64,000 nucleotides of DNA, from contig JAOWBW010001442.1 in assembly GCA_026119855.1 (NCBI GenBank), positions 1 to 64,000 on the forward strand, in the 5' to 3' direction. The notes under the pieces are model-generated. The model had not been told where the DNA came from and did not search any database. It was given only the letters and a program-made list of their open reading frames with translations. The position numbers and the translations under genes were made by a program. Position 1 is the stretch's first letter; each line of letters opens with the position of its first letter. This document shows positions 23,525-33,123 of this stretch, piece by piece. The DNA comes from Campanula takesimana. Lineage: Eukaryota > Streptophyta > Magnoliopsida > Asterales > Campanulaceae.

Positions 23525-23567
23525 AGTGGTATCCAGAGCTTGACCTTCCACGGATTCCTTGTTAATC

Positions 23568-24089
23568 ATGGCGGATGGCACCAGGTTACGAGAAATGGAT
23601 AGGAAAATCGAGAACAATGAAAATAAGCTTGAAGAGCTGTCCAGCAGGGTGGAGAAGAATAACACGAGTATCATTGCAATGGACCTGAAGATTGATGGCC
23701 TTGACAACAGACTGAGTGGACACGATAAGCGCCTGGAGAACATAGAAGGATCCATTGAAGAATTAAAGGTGATGATGAGAACACACTTTTTGAATGAGAT
23801 GAACAACAAGAACAAGGCTACTGCGGAGGATCAAACGGGGAGTGGCTTTAACTACCAGGGATCCGTGCCTGAGCAGCCAGATCTGGACACCCAAGTAAGG
23901 TATAATTCATCTTCACCTCCCATTTACACCACTTCACCTCCCATCATTCATATCTCTTCACCATTACCACCATCAACCAATGGACCACACTACAATCAGA
24001 TGCAGCCCAACCCTGTAAGCACAACACAAATGAATGTATCTGCTGTTCCATTCACTCCCATCAACCAACACCCTCTACCATCTACCTAA
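23568..24089 (+). pseudogene. Chromovirus gag N-terminal part (coiled coil)
   Basis: ATG at 23568 starts MADGTRLREMDRKIENNENK, a heptad-rich coiled coil of about 80 residues, followed by a Pro/Ser/Asn-rich stretch that ends at a stop at 24087-24089. The Pro/Gln/Asn-rich sequence to 24367 continues with more in-frame stops and is a decayed linker to the capsid part. Confidence 0.75.
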
Positions 24090-24367
24090 TTCCAAAACCA
24101 ATATTACCAACCTCAGCCTAATCAATAGCCTGCCCAAAATTTTCCACCACAACCAAATCCTCCCCAACCAAATCCCCTGCAACCCAATGGTTACCAAAAC
24201 CATCACCAAATTCAAAACCATTACCCCCCCCACCCAATTACAACCAACTAATACCCCATAATAACCAAATCCAACAACCTTACCAACATGTCCCCAACCA
24301 AAATTTTCAACCACAACAGTTACCCAATTTTTGGGGAAACTCTTGGCCAAATACTAGATCTCCCAAA

Positions 24368-25366
24368 ATGGACTTTCCCAAATTTGATGGGGTTGACCCA
24401 AGAGGGTGGGCTATCCAATGCAATCAGTACTTTGATTTTAACCCCGTGGAGGAAAATAGGAAACCAAAATATGCTTCAACTTATTTCAAAGGGAAAGCCC
24501 TGAGGTGGTATCAACATTACCAAGCAGGTAGGGATGGAGTAAGGTGGGAGGTATTTGTAGAGGATGTTATAAGGAAGTTTACACCCATTGAACACTTTGA
24601 CCCACAGGCTGAATTTAATAAGCTCAAACAAAAAGGAACAGTAGAATCTTACCTAGATGAATTTGAGGAACTAAGAACTGAAGTGTTGGCTAAGGAAGGG
24701 GGCTTCACTGAACAATATTTCATATCCAGCTTCACAAGTGGATTGAAGGAAGAAATAAGGGGGCCAGTGGTGATGGCCATGCCTACCACATTTGATAAAG
24801 CAATACATCTGGCCAAACAAGCTGAACATAACCTCCAAAAGAAACCCAAACCCATGGCCAGTTCTTCAAAACCATCCCTACCATTCAACCCTTTTAAATC
24901 CCGAAACAAACCCCCTACCCCATCCCTTACAACCAGTACCCAAAACCTCAAACCAAACCAAACCAAAATTCTATCCAGTTCTGAAATACATGATAGAAGG
25001 AAAAAAGGAATGTGTTTCCATTGTGATGAAAGATATTCCCAGGGCCATGTTTGTAAGGCTAAGCTGTATGCCCTGAGTGGTGATGATCTGAATATAGAAA
25101 GGGAAGTGGAGGAAGAAGTGCCAGAAGAAGGTGAGGAGATGTTGGATCCTGATACTGATGAGGATTGTCAAATCTCAGTACATGCTTTGAATGGCACTGT
25201 AGCTCACAACACTATCAAGGTCAAAGGTTGGGTGAAGAAAAAGGCTATCACTATACTCATTGATAGTGGGGCCACACATAACTTTGTGGACCCCACTACA
25301 TTGGAACAACTTGGATGTACAGAAGAAGCTTCATGTCCCTTGTCAGTTACAGTAGCTGATGGTAAC
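24368..25366 (+). pseudogene. Chromovirus gag capsid, zinc knuckle and protease start
   Basis: Retrotransposon gag domain (MDFPKFDGVDPRGWAIQCN, then YFKGKALRWYQHY, FTSGLKEEIRG). A knuckle of the CFHCDERYSQGHVC kind lies near 25014-25055. The aspartic protease active site ILIDSGATHNF lies near 25255-25285. The frame is open from 24368 to the insertion point at 25366, where the solo-LTR-like element cuts it. It resumes in frame at 26601. Confidence 0.85.
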
Positions 25367-26595
25367 TGTAGATACCTCGGGGAACCACGGCTTGGCCAGA
25401 GCGGTGAATTATCCTAGGATGTCTAACTTGTTTTAGATTGTTTAGAGTCGCCACCTATGTTTTTAAGGAACATAAGAAAACCTAGAAATAGCCTAATTTA
25501 TGTACAAAACCAGAGATTCGGAGAGAAGGGTTCGGGGGTTAGGTGACGGAGTGGGAAGTACTTAAAAACCCACTCCGCCCGCTTATGCAGGTCTTGCTAC
25601 TATTGGTGTTCTAATGCTAAATGTCCTTCAATTTATTAACATGCTAACAATTATAAGTAACAAAAAGGGGAAAAGAATGATTTTATTAATTTAATGCTAA
25701 ATAGTTACATATTGGACTAGTGCTAAATGATTACATTAAGAAATGAAATAAATTAAATGAAGTTTGGAATGTCGGATATAACCTTGGCCAAACTTCAATA
25801 GTGAAGTGGCCTTTTCGTTGTATCCCTTTTTATGGAGATTGCTACTAGTAAGACTAGACAAATAAAATAAGAGAAGAAAAGAGATGTTGTACCTTAGGAA
25901 AGAGGACTTCAACTTGGACTGAAAATGGTGTTGTTGTAGAGATAATGTTGTGCAAACACTTTGGTAGTGTTTTGTAGAGAATGATTGTTGAGATGATTTG
26001 TGTAGAGTTTTGTTCAGTCTCAAAAATTGGGTCCTTTTCCAAGGTAGAAGATGATGGTTTTTATAGGTAAAAAGAGAGGGAAATGATGGAGGGAAAAGAT
26101 GATCATCCATGTGAAATGGAATTGACCAATCAAAAATAAGATAAATAAAATAATAAATAAAAGAAATAAAAGAAAATCAAATAAATAAAAGGAAATATTT
26201 TGTTTTATGAAAAGGCTAGAAGTGTGGGATTGGGAGTTAATGAGAAAAGGGGGGATGAATGTGGATGTAAAAGGGTTGTTTGTGATCAAGAAAGAGATGT
26301 TTGTAAATAAGAAAAGGGAGGGAAATAAGGTGCAATCCGTTACTGCCAAAATGGGAAGCGCGCGAGTCCCGCTTTTGGGGCGAGACGCGCGCGCATCCCG
26401 TTAACAGTTCCGGAAGCGCCCGCGGCAGAGAAGGACAGAATGACAGAATGACCCTAAAATTAACTCTGTTATGCAGTTTAGTCCAAAACTAACGAATCAG
26501 TTAGGAACTTAACCGAAGTAACAGAAGTTAATGAAAATAAGTTAATAAAAATACTTTGTACAATCGGGTGAGAGGTCCAAGGCGGGGTGTCTACA
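25367..26595. mobile_element. Solo-LTR-like insert in chromovirus protease
   Basis: 1229 bp starting TGTAGATACC and ending GGGGTGTCTACA, flanked by exact 5-bp duplications GTAAC (25362-25366, 26596-26600). TG...CA ends with a short inverted repeat and 5-bp TSD are LTR hallmarks, and no internal genes are present. Hence a solo LTR or a TRIM-like element from another LTR family. The stretch near 25441-25456 (TTTAGAGTCGCCACCT) is reminiscent of Tat/Ogre-type LTRs. That assignment is tentative. Confidence 0.75.
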
Positions 26596-26600
26596 GTAAC

Positions 26601-26810
26601 AGGTTGGTTAGTGAATCCAAGTGCAGTGACAGGAGAAACTTCAAAGCTGATTTGAGGGTACTACCCCTAGGTGGATGTGATTTGGTGTTAGGAGTTGAAT
26701 GGCTCAAAGAGTTTAGCCCTGTGACCTTTGACTTCAAGAAGATGGAGGTAACTTTAAGCCAGGGAAAGAGAAGGGTTATTTTGAAGGGTATGTCTCAGAA
26801 GGCTCTTTAA
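26601..26810 (+). pseudogene. Chromovirus protease C-terminal part
   Basis: Frame of the protease resumes after the insert: RLVSESKCSD, then ADLRVLPLGGCDLVLGVEWL, the usual gypsy protease end. It stops at 26808-26810, three bases before the next frame opens with RT. Confidence 0.8.
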
Positions 26811-26812
26811 AG

Positions 26813-27764
26813 ATGATAAGTGGGAAAGGACTAGAAAAACTAATTAAGAAATCTAAACAAGGGCTGGTGGGTTATCTGTTCTTCATGACTGGTGGGGATC
26901 TCCAGGTTAAACTGTTGGCAGAGGTGAAACAGATGGTTGACAAGAACAAGGATGTATTTGAAGAACCCAAGGAACTTCCCCCAATCAGAAGACATGATCA
27001 TAAAATCATTCTCAAAGAAGGGAGCCTTCCTATTAGCCAAAGACCTTATAGAATCCCTTATGTTCAGAAGACTGAAATAGAAAAACAAGTGAAAGAGATG
27101 ATAAATTCAGGAGTGATACAGCATAGCAACAGCCCCTTTGCAGCCCCTGTATTACTGGTGCTAAAAAAGGATGGGACTTGGAGGCTTTGTATGGACTACA
27201 GGAGACTCAATGACCTTACCATCAAGGATAAGTTTCCTATCCCTGTTATTGAGGAATTGTTGGATGAGTTGCATGGAGCACAATGGTTCACAAAACTGGA
27301 CCTGAGGTCAGGTTATCATCAAATCAGGGTAGCCAAGGAAGATATCCCTAAAACTGCATTCAGGACTCACCATGGACATTTTGAGTTCAAGGCGATGCCC
27401 TTTGGGCTGACAAATGCTCCTGCCTCCTTTCAGTCTCTCATGAATGAGGTGTTTGAACCATTTTTGAGAAAGTTTATGTTGGTCTTTTTTTTATGACATT
27501 CGGATATATAGCTCATCCTTGGAAGATCATTTGATGCATATTCAAAAGGTGTTAGATATCATGAGGCAGCATAAGTTGTTTGCTAAGTTGAGCAAATGTT
27601 CTTTTGCCCAAAAGGAGTTGGAATACCTGGGTCACATAATCTCTGACAAGGGGGTCTCTGCTGATCCAAAGAAGGTTAAAGCAATGAGGGAGTGGCTCAT
27701 TCCTAAAAATATCAAGCAGCTAAGGGGATTCCTAGGACTCACAGGTTATTATAGGAGAAACTGA
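26813..27764 (+). pseudogene. Chromovirus reverse transcriptase, catalytic site broken
   Basis: Gypsy RT with YRIPYVQKTEIEKQV, WRLCMDYRRLNDLT, FTKLDLRSGYHQIR and MPFGLTNAPASFQ in order. At 27483-27492 a run of eight T changes the frame and places a stop inside the catalytic FxDD motif; the alternative frame reads FYDI there, so one catalytic Asp is also lost. RT thumb sequences follow at 27519-27760 (CSFAQKELEYLGHIIS, LRGFLGLTGYYRR). Confidence 0.88.
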
Positions 27765-27768
27765 TGCT

Positions 27769-28190
27769 ATGTGTCATACCCCTGTCTTAACCATGCCCAA
27801 TTTCACTCTACCCTTTGTAGTAGAAACTGATGCTAGCAATCAAGGAGTGGGATCAGTATTGATGCAAAAGGGCCAACCTATAGCTTACTTAAGCAAGGGA
27901 CTAAGCCCTAAATCTCAAGCTATGTCCACTTATGAGAAGGAGATGTTGACCATTATCATGGCAGTGAATAAGTGGAGGGCTTATCTGCAGGGTCACCATT
28001 AGAACTGATCATCAAAGTTTGAAATACTTTTTAGAACAAAGTTTGTCTACACTTCTCCAACAAAAATGGCTATCCATGTTGATGGGACTAGACTATGAGA
28101 TAGCTTACAAAAAGGGTTCTAAAAATAAGGTGGCAAATGCTTTATCTAGACTTCCTGAGGTGGAAAAGGAGGAAGGGTCTTGCAATACTT
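27769..28190 (+). pseudogene. Chromovirus RNase H, partly deleted
   Basis: RNase H with FVVETDASNQGVGSVLMQ, YEKEMLTIIMAVNKWR and TDHQSLKYFLEQ. Sequence that normally links GYYRR to this domain (some 60 residues in relatives) is missing around 27760. The motif GAAACTGATGCT occurs at both the deletion edge (27758) and 27824, suggesting short-repeat-mediated loss. One frame change near 28000. Confidence 0.8.
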
Positions 28191-29640
28191 TGACTGTAGT
28201 GACACCCACTTGGCTTTCTGAAATTGCATTGAGTTATGAAGGAGATTTGACAGCCCCTGGATTTCTTATGGCTGCTACGGATGCTAACAATAATGGAGGG
28301 TGGACATTGAATCATGGTTTGCTAAGGAAAGATGGGAAGATTTTTGTGGGAAGCAAGGGAAATTTGAGGCAAGAAATCATTAAGGAAATGCATGGTAGTA
28401 CTTTTGGTGGTCATTCTGGTAGGGATATGACATTAAAAAGAATTTCTCAATTTTTTCTTCTGGCCTACCATGAGTCAGGAGGTGCTTAAATGGGTTCAAG
28501 AATGTGACATTTGTCAACTCAATAAACCTGAGAACTGCCATAAACCTGGTCTCTTACAGCCCCTAGCAATTCCAGAACAGGTTTGGGAAGATATTTCCTT
28601 AGATTTTATTGAGGGCTTACCAAAATCAGCTGGGAAGGACTCTATATTGGTGGTGGTTGACAGATTTTCCAAGTATGGGCATTTTATTTCCCTTACTCAC
28701 CCTTACACAGCAGCTGATTTAGCTCAAGTATTCTTGGATAACATTTACAGACTACATAGGCTGCCTAAAACTATGGTGGGTGATAGAGATAAGTTATTTT
28801 TGAGTCAATTCTGGCAGGAGTTATTCAAGAATATAGGCACCAAGCTCAATTTCAGTAGTGCTTACCACCCTGAGTCAGATGGCCAAACTGAAAGGGTCAA
28901 TAGGTGTCTGGAAACCTACTTGAGAGTCATGACTGGGCAGAGACCTCATCAATGGAGAAGATGTCTGCCATTAGCTGAGTGGTGGTACAATACCCCCCCC
29001 ACTCTGCCATAAAGATGTCACCTTTTGAAGCCTTATATGGTATGAAATCTAGGCAACTCAATCTGCCTGAGGGGGAAGTTACTTCAGTGGCTGCAGTACA
29101 TGAATTTTTTAAGGGGAGATTCACTATGAACAACATTCTCAAGGAGGCCCTAGCACAGGCTCAAGCTAGGTACAAATTGTATGCAGATAGGAATCGATCA
29201 GAAAGAGAGTTTGCAGTGGGAGATTGGGTTTTCTTGAAGCTCCAGCCCTATAGGCAAACTTCAGTTGTTATGAGGAAAATCTGAAGTTAGCCTCTAAGTA
29301 CTATGGGCCTTACCAGGTACTGGAAAAAATTGGAAAGGTGGCTTACAGAATTGCCCTCCCAACTGGCTCAAGGATCCACCCTGTCTTTCATGTCTCACTG
29401 TTGAAGAAGAAGTTAGGCACCAACATAACTGTATGCTCTGACCTCCTAAGATTGGTGCCGATGGTTAGTTCTTGCTCCAGCCTGCTAACCTTGTGGACAG
29501 AAGAACTATAAAAAGGGGAAATGTAGCTGTGCCTCAGGTACTGATCCAATGGTCATCCACAATGCCTGAAGATGCAACCTGGGAAGACGCGGCCCTCATC
29601 GATGCTCAATTCCCATATTTCCTGCCTTGAGGTCAAGGCA
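28191..29640 (+). pseudogene. Chromovirus integrase and chromodomain-like tail
   Basis: Zinc-binding HH-CC segment (GGHSGRDMTLKRI, then CDICQLNK), frameshifted near 28465. Catalytic core with D (ISLDFIEGLPKS), D (MVGDRDKLF) and E (SDGQTERVNRCLE). A run of C at 28992-29000 shifts the frame again, then SPFEALYGM and the FAVGDWVFLKLQPY module. Positions 29500-29630 encode QVLIQWSSTMPEDATWED, matching the chromovirus C-terminal chromodomain. Several stops prevent a full product. Confidence 0.85.
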
Positions 29641-29653
29641 AGGGTGGGGGAGT

Positions 29654-30078
29654 TGTCACAGTGGCAATGATTGGAGAATTGGGGATTTAGACAATCCTAA
29701 TTTAGTGACCGTTATATTCAAAAGGGGATAAGGGTGAACTTGTATTGTATTAGCTGATTTAATGAAGGATATATCGGTCTTTTCACCCTAATTCGCGTGA
29801 CCAGCACGTGAGTCTGTTAGTATTGCTGAGATCAGCAACATCCTGCCATGCACATGGTGAAGGGGATATAAGGTGGATTCATTGAATGAGAAGTGTGTGG
29901 ATTGAGTATTTCCTTTTTGTTATTTTCATTTCATAGATAATTTAGCTTTCCAGTTTGTTCTTCATTTCTGTCATTTCAATTTGGGAATATAATAGAAAAT
30001 TGCTCCACAAAAATAGTGCTCTGTTAATTTGATTTTGATTCCTTGTTGATTTCATCCTTTCTGAGTAAGGGTGTTACA
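29654..30078 (+). repeat. Chromovirus 3' LTR
   Basis: Opens TGTCACAGTGGCAATG after the polypurine tract and closes GTTACA, followed by TTGTG. Aligned by eye to 23104-23524 apart from the first eight bases. Confidence 0.9.
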
Positions 30079-30196
30079 TTGTGGTTTCTTAGAGAGGGAA
30101 ATAGGGCACATGACCACATATATCTTGTGGACATGAGAGTGAGGGTACTCACGATTTATCAAATCAATTCAATATCTATTTTAGGTATCAAAAATT

Positions 30197-30602
30197 AGGG
30201 ATGGCAACGGGGCGGGTTTGGCATTTCCCGAACCCGCCCCGGTCACCATTATACCCGAACCCGCCCCGCTCCGCCCTGTTTATTCTTAAACTAGTAGAAA
30301 GATTACAAATTTTGTACAATGCTGCTATTTTTACTTTCAATTTGTTTATTATAAAAATGAAAAAATAATACTATAAAAAAAAAAAAAACATTAAATCATT
30401 AAGATAAATTATAATTATACATAAACATTATTATCATGTTGAAAAATATTACAAATAAACTATAAATTATGCGGGGCGGGTCAAACGAGGTGGGTTTATA
30501 GTAATCCCAAACCCATCGGGTTTTGAAAAACACTTCTCAAACCTTCCCATTAGGGGTGGGTCATTGCGGGTTTGGGACGGTTCGGGATTTTTGCCATCCC
30601 TA
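30197..30602. mobile_element. Non-autonomous DNA transposon with AGGGATGGCAA termini
   Basis: Starts AGGGATGGCAACGGGGCGGG and ends in the complement TTTGCCATCCCTA. Subterminal GGCGGGT repeats flank an AT-rich core. Probably hAT-like. The target duplication cannot be decided because the flanks are A-rich. Confidence 0.6.
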
Positions 30603-30697
30603 TAAAAAAAAGTGTGGTTTGTAACAATTTAACATGAAGTAATGGATTGCATTAGTAATTGCGAAACCGCAATTCCAACCCACAAAATCCAATCGCA

Positions 30698-30960
30698 CAA
30701 AATGATACTCTCTTTATCTCGAATTGAATGACCATTTTTGTCTCAATTTTTTTTTTAATTTTTACATAAATAAAATGGTCTTTAAATGATTTTTTTTTTT
30801 TTTCAAAAACAAATTCAGAGTTCATTATATTTTTGCAAAACTAAAATTTTAAAAGTGAATAAGAAGAATATTTATAATTTTTCCATTAAAAATCAACATT
30901 TTCAAAATGACTTTTAAATTTATAATGGTCATCCATTTCAAAATGGAAAGGTAAAAGAAT
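30698..30960. repeat. Decayed Stowaway-like palindrome
   Basis: AT-rich interval in which GAATGACCATTTTTGTC at the left mirrors ATGGTCATCCATTTC at the right. It looks like an old MITE. No gene. Confidence 0.45.
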
Positions 30961-30989
30961 CTATTCGGACCTGGTGGTGGGTGAAGCGT

Positions 30990-31582
30990 TGGGATAACCA
31001 AACACGGTTCCGGTTCTGGAAAAGCTTGAACCGTAACTGAACCGTTTCTTTTCCGGTTACGGTTCGGAACCGCCGGTCCACAGTTTACTTTTTTTTAAAA
31101 AAAATATTTTTGTTTAACAGAAAAACAATTATAATAATATTTTATTGCCCTTTTTTTTTTTTACAAAAAAGGTATAGAAAAAATGTTAAAAAACTCAAGA
31201 GGTCCGTCCCTCTTTTCTTTTATATACTCAACAAATTTTTATAATTTTAATTCACTGAATTTGGCTAAAAAACCAGTCAAAACTCAACTTTTCTTGTCAA
31301 TGTTCCGTTAGTAACGGTTAATTCTGGTGAAACCGTTAGAAATCTAACAATTTTGACGATTTTTTGACGGTTTTGATAACGGTTCCGGTTCGTTCTAGGC
31401 GGTTCATGGCGGTTCGGAACCGCATGTTAACGGTTTTCAGAGGGGATGAACCGGAACCGGACTGTGTTACAAACGGTTCCGGTTCACACGGTTCCAGTTT
31501 TCGTCAAGGTTCAAGATGGTTCCGGGCTTTTCGGTTCCTGGTCCGGTTTGATGGTTCCGATTCGGTTTGGCCATCATCCCTA
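30990..31582 (-). mobile_element. GGTTCCGG-rich non-autonomous element, copy A
   Basis: About 590 bp dense in GGTTCCG/CGGAACC. It runs as the reverse complement of 40552-41163 across most of its length, sharing for example the TTCAAGCTTTT segment, the AT-rich core and the GGCCATCATCCCT end. It is a MITE-like family, possibly hAT. ORFs in it are compositional. Confidence 0.7.
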
Positions 31583-31908
31583 GTGAAGTGTGTCAATACC
31601 ACTTTGTGGGTAGATGATTGATGGTGAGGGGTCATTAGATCATTACTCACCTTTAGTGTATTGAGATACAATTGGATAATATAGCAGCTCAGTTGCATTA
31701 AAAGTTCAGATTAAGCTCGAGAAAATTAAACCTCCTCTTTGTTGGTACTCTTTATCGGTGAGTGGGAAAGATTTTTTTTTTTTTTTTTTTTATCATATTC
31801 TTAAAATTAAATCAGATTAATAACTGACATTTTAATTATGCAATCGGATGTGACGTAGATTGTTACTATTCGGTTACTCCTCACTTGAGTAGTACTAGTT
31901 CTTTAAAG
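31583..31908. other. Spacer, nothing recognised
   Basis: AT-rich, with a T-run at 31771-31790. The last eight bases (31901-31908, CTTTAAAG) are the left target duplication of the next element. Confidence 0.5.
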
Positions 31909-32196
31909 TAGAGGTGGAAATGGTTCGGTTTAGCTCGGTTTGGGGTAATTTAGGAGCCAAACCGCTATACATCGGTTTAGAGAAATCTCAAACCGAGCTG
32001 AGCCACAAAATAGTCCAAGCGGAGCTGAGCTAAACCATCACGGTTCGGCTCGGCTCGGTTTGAACCACGGTCTAATTTTACGGTTTAAACCGTTTAACCG
32101 CGGTTTGAACCACAACTCTTACTAAATAAGTTAATTTTAAATTGTATTCTTGATGTAATTAGCTAGGCAGAATGCAGTTAATTTAGGTAAACTTAC

Positions 32197-32285
32197 CGGG
32201 AAATTTGTGGTAGTTGTTGTACCCCAATACTTGAGTGCTGCTAAATCATATGACCTTGCTGCCTTATCCTCCTTGTCATGACCTC
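32197..32285 (-). pseudogene. Captured AP2-domain exon (AINTEGUMENTA-like/PLETHORA type)
   Basis: 89-nt open exon on the minus strand, flanked by a TGTAG acceptor and a GTAAGT donor. It translates to (G)GHDKEDK..., containing DKEDKAARSYDLAALKYWG followed by TTTTTNFP. That is the core of an AP2 DNA-binding repeat as found in double-AP2 AIL/PLT/ANT transcription factors. No stop or frameshift. The rest of the gene is absent, so it is a fragment inside the transposon. Confidence 0.88.
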
Positions 32286-32436
32286 CTACATGTACATTAA
32301 TTTTTGGATATTTTACAACAATCAGTTTTGTAAATTTGGAAAATTAAAAGAAGATAGTAAATGAGTACAACTCTGCACTCATTTTTACATAAACAGTTTA
32401 ACGGAAAAGAATTGTAAGAAAATTGTTTCTACTTAC

Positions 32437-32445
32437 CCAAGTAGA
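32437..32445 (-). pseudogene. Captured 9-nt AP2 micro-exon
   Basis: TCTACTTGG on the minus strand, between a TTGCAG acceptor and a GTAAGT donor. With split codons it gives V-Y-L-G and joins in frame to the exon at 32285. A 9-nt exon encoding VYL is a known feature of plant AIL/PLT genes. Its survival proves that genomic DNA with introns, not mRNA, was captured. Confidence 0.82.
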
Positions 32446-32857
32446 CTGCAACGAGATTATATAAACCAGCCACATCACATAATTTGATCATCCGGAAAGA
32501 AAACCATGACGAGTTAGTACCCATATAATGAAAGTGTTTGTATATTGCCGGTTAAATATACAAAATGATCATTTCATTCCCGGTCATGTCAGACTAATAG
32601 ACTCATTTTATGACTCGGTTTAATGACTCGGCTCCACCGTTCAGCTATACGGTTCGGCTCGTGGTTCAGCTCGAAAGGGTTCGGCTCGGTTCGGCTTGAA
32701 GGGTCAAACCGTGAGCCAAACCGAACCGTGTGGTTTATCAATTTTCGAAACCGAGCTGAACCGCATAAGTTTAAAAACCGAACTAAACCGCACGGTTTGG
32801 CTCGGCTCGATTCCGAACCACGGTTTGAGCCGAACCATTTTCACCCCTACTTTAAAG

Positions 32858-32995
32858 TAGCAGCTAATTGACCACCAGAGTTGGACACAATAATGCAGTT
32901 GGTTGGTAGCACAATTACATCATATGACAGAACCACACCCCCAATACTTAAGCATAATTTCTTATCATACATCATGCATGACTAACAGAATAATA
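32858..32995. other. Short spacer, nothing recognised
   Basis: Sequence between the hAT duplication and the next MITE. No feature identified. Confidence 0.4.
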
Positions 32996-33123
32996 CGTCC
33001 AGGAAGTTATTCTCATTTTGACTTTTTATGGTAAAAAAATGAACTTTGACCAAACACTAGTGTCAATCTAATCATTAAGTTGACCATAAAAGTCAAAATG
33101 AGACTATATTTCTGGGGCGGGAG
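32996..33123. mobile_element. Stowaway-like MITE overlapping the UGT stop codon
   Basis: About 128 bp with inverted ends (CGTCCAGGAAGTTATTCTC at the left; CTCCCGCCCCAGAAATATAG as complement of the right) and flanking TA. The gene at 33106-34582 reads into its right end and stops there. Confidence 0.78.

Larger units (their letters stand above)
23104..30078 (+). mobile_element. Ty3/gypsy chromovirus, decayed
   Basis: About 7 kb on the plus strand. LTRs at 23104-23524 and 29654-30078 end in GTTACA; TSD TTGTG is at 23099-23103 and 30079-30083. The primer site TGGTATCCAGAGC (23527-23539) is one base off the initiator tRNA-Met type. The polypurine tract GGTGGGGGAGT precedes the right LTR. Domain order is gag, protease, RT, RNase H, integrase, chromodomain-like tail, i.e. 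Ty3/gypsy of the chromovirus branch. LTRs differ at some 15 or more sites by eye, so it is older than the Sirevirus. Frameshifts, stops, an internal deletion and a 1.2-kb insert disable it. Confidence 0.92.
31909..32849. mobile_element. hAT-like transposon carrying a captured AP2-gene fragment
   Basis: 941 bp flanked by exact 8-bp duplications CTTTAAAG (31901-31908, 32850-32857), the hAT hallmark. Terminal inverted repeats: TAGAGGTGGAAATGGTTCGG at the left, and TAGGGGTGAAAATGGTTCGG as complement of the right. Both arms are rich in GGCTCGGTT/AACCG words. The core, about 32110-32590, is different in composition and contains exon-intron sequence of an AINTEGUMENTA/PLETHORA-type gene on the minus strand. 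No transposase is seen, so it depends on enzymes supplied in trans. Confidence 0.9.

Noticed and set aside
31364..31621. ORFs in GGTTCCGG-rich elements (also 40531-40716, 41122-41788, 53063-53320)
   Set aside because: Arg/Gly/Phe-rich composition comes from the repeat words; no domain and they recur only with the transposon.
32623..32871. ORF at the right arm of the hAT-like element
   Set aside because: It translates the inverted terminal region and runs past the element end; not a transposase.
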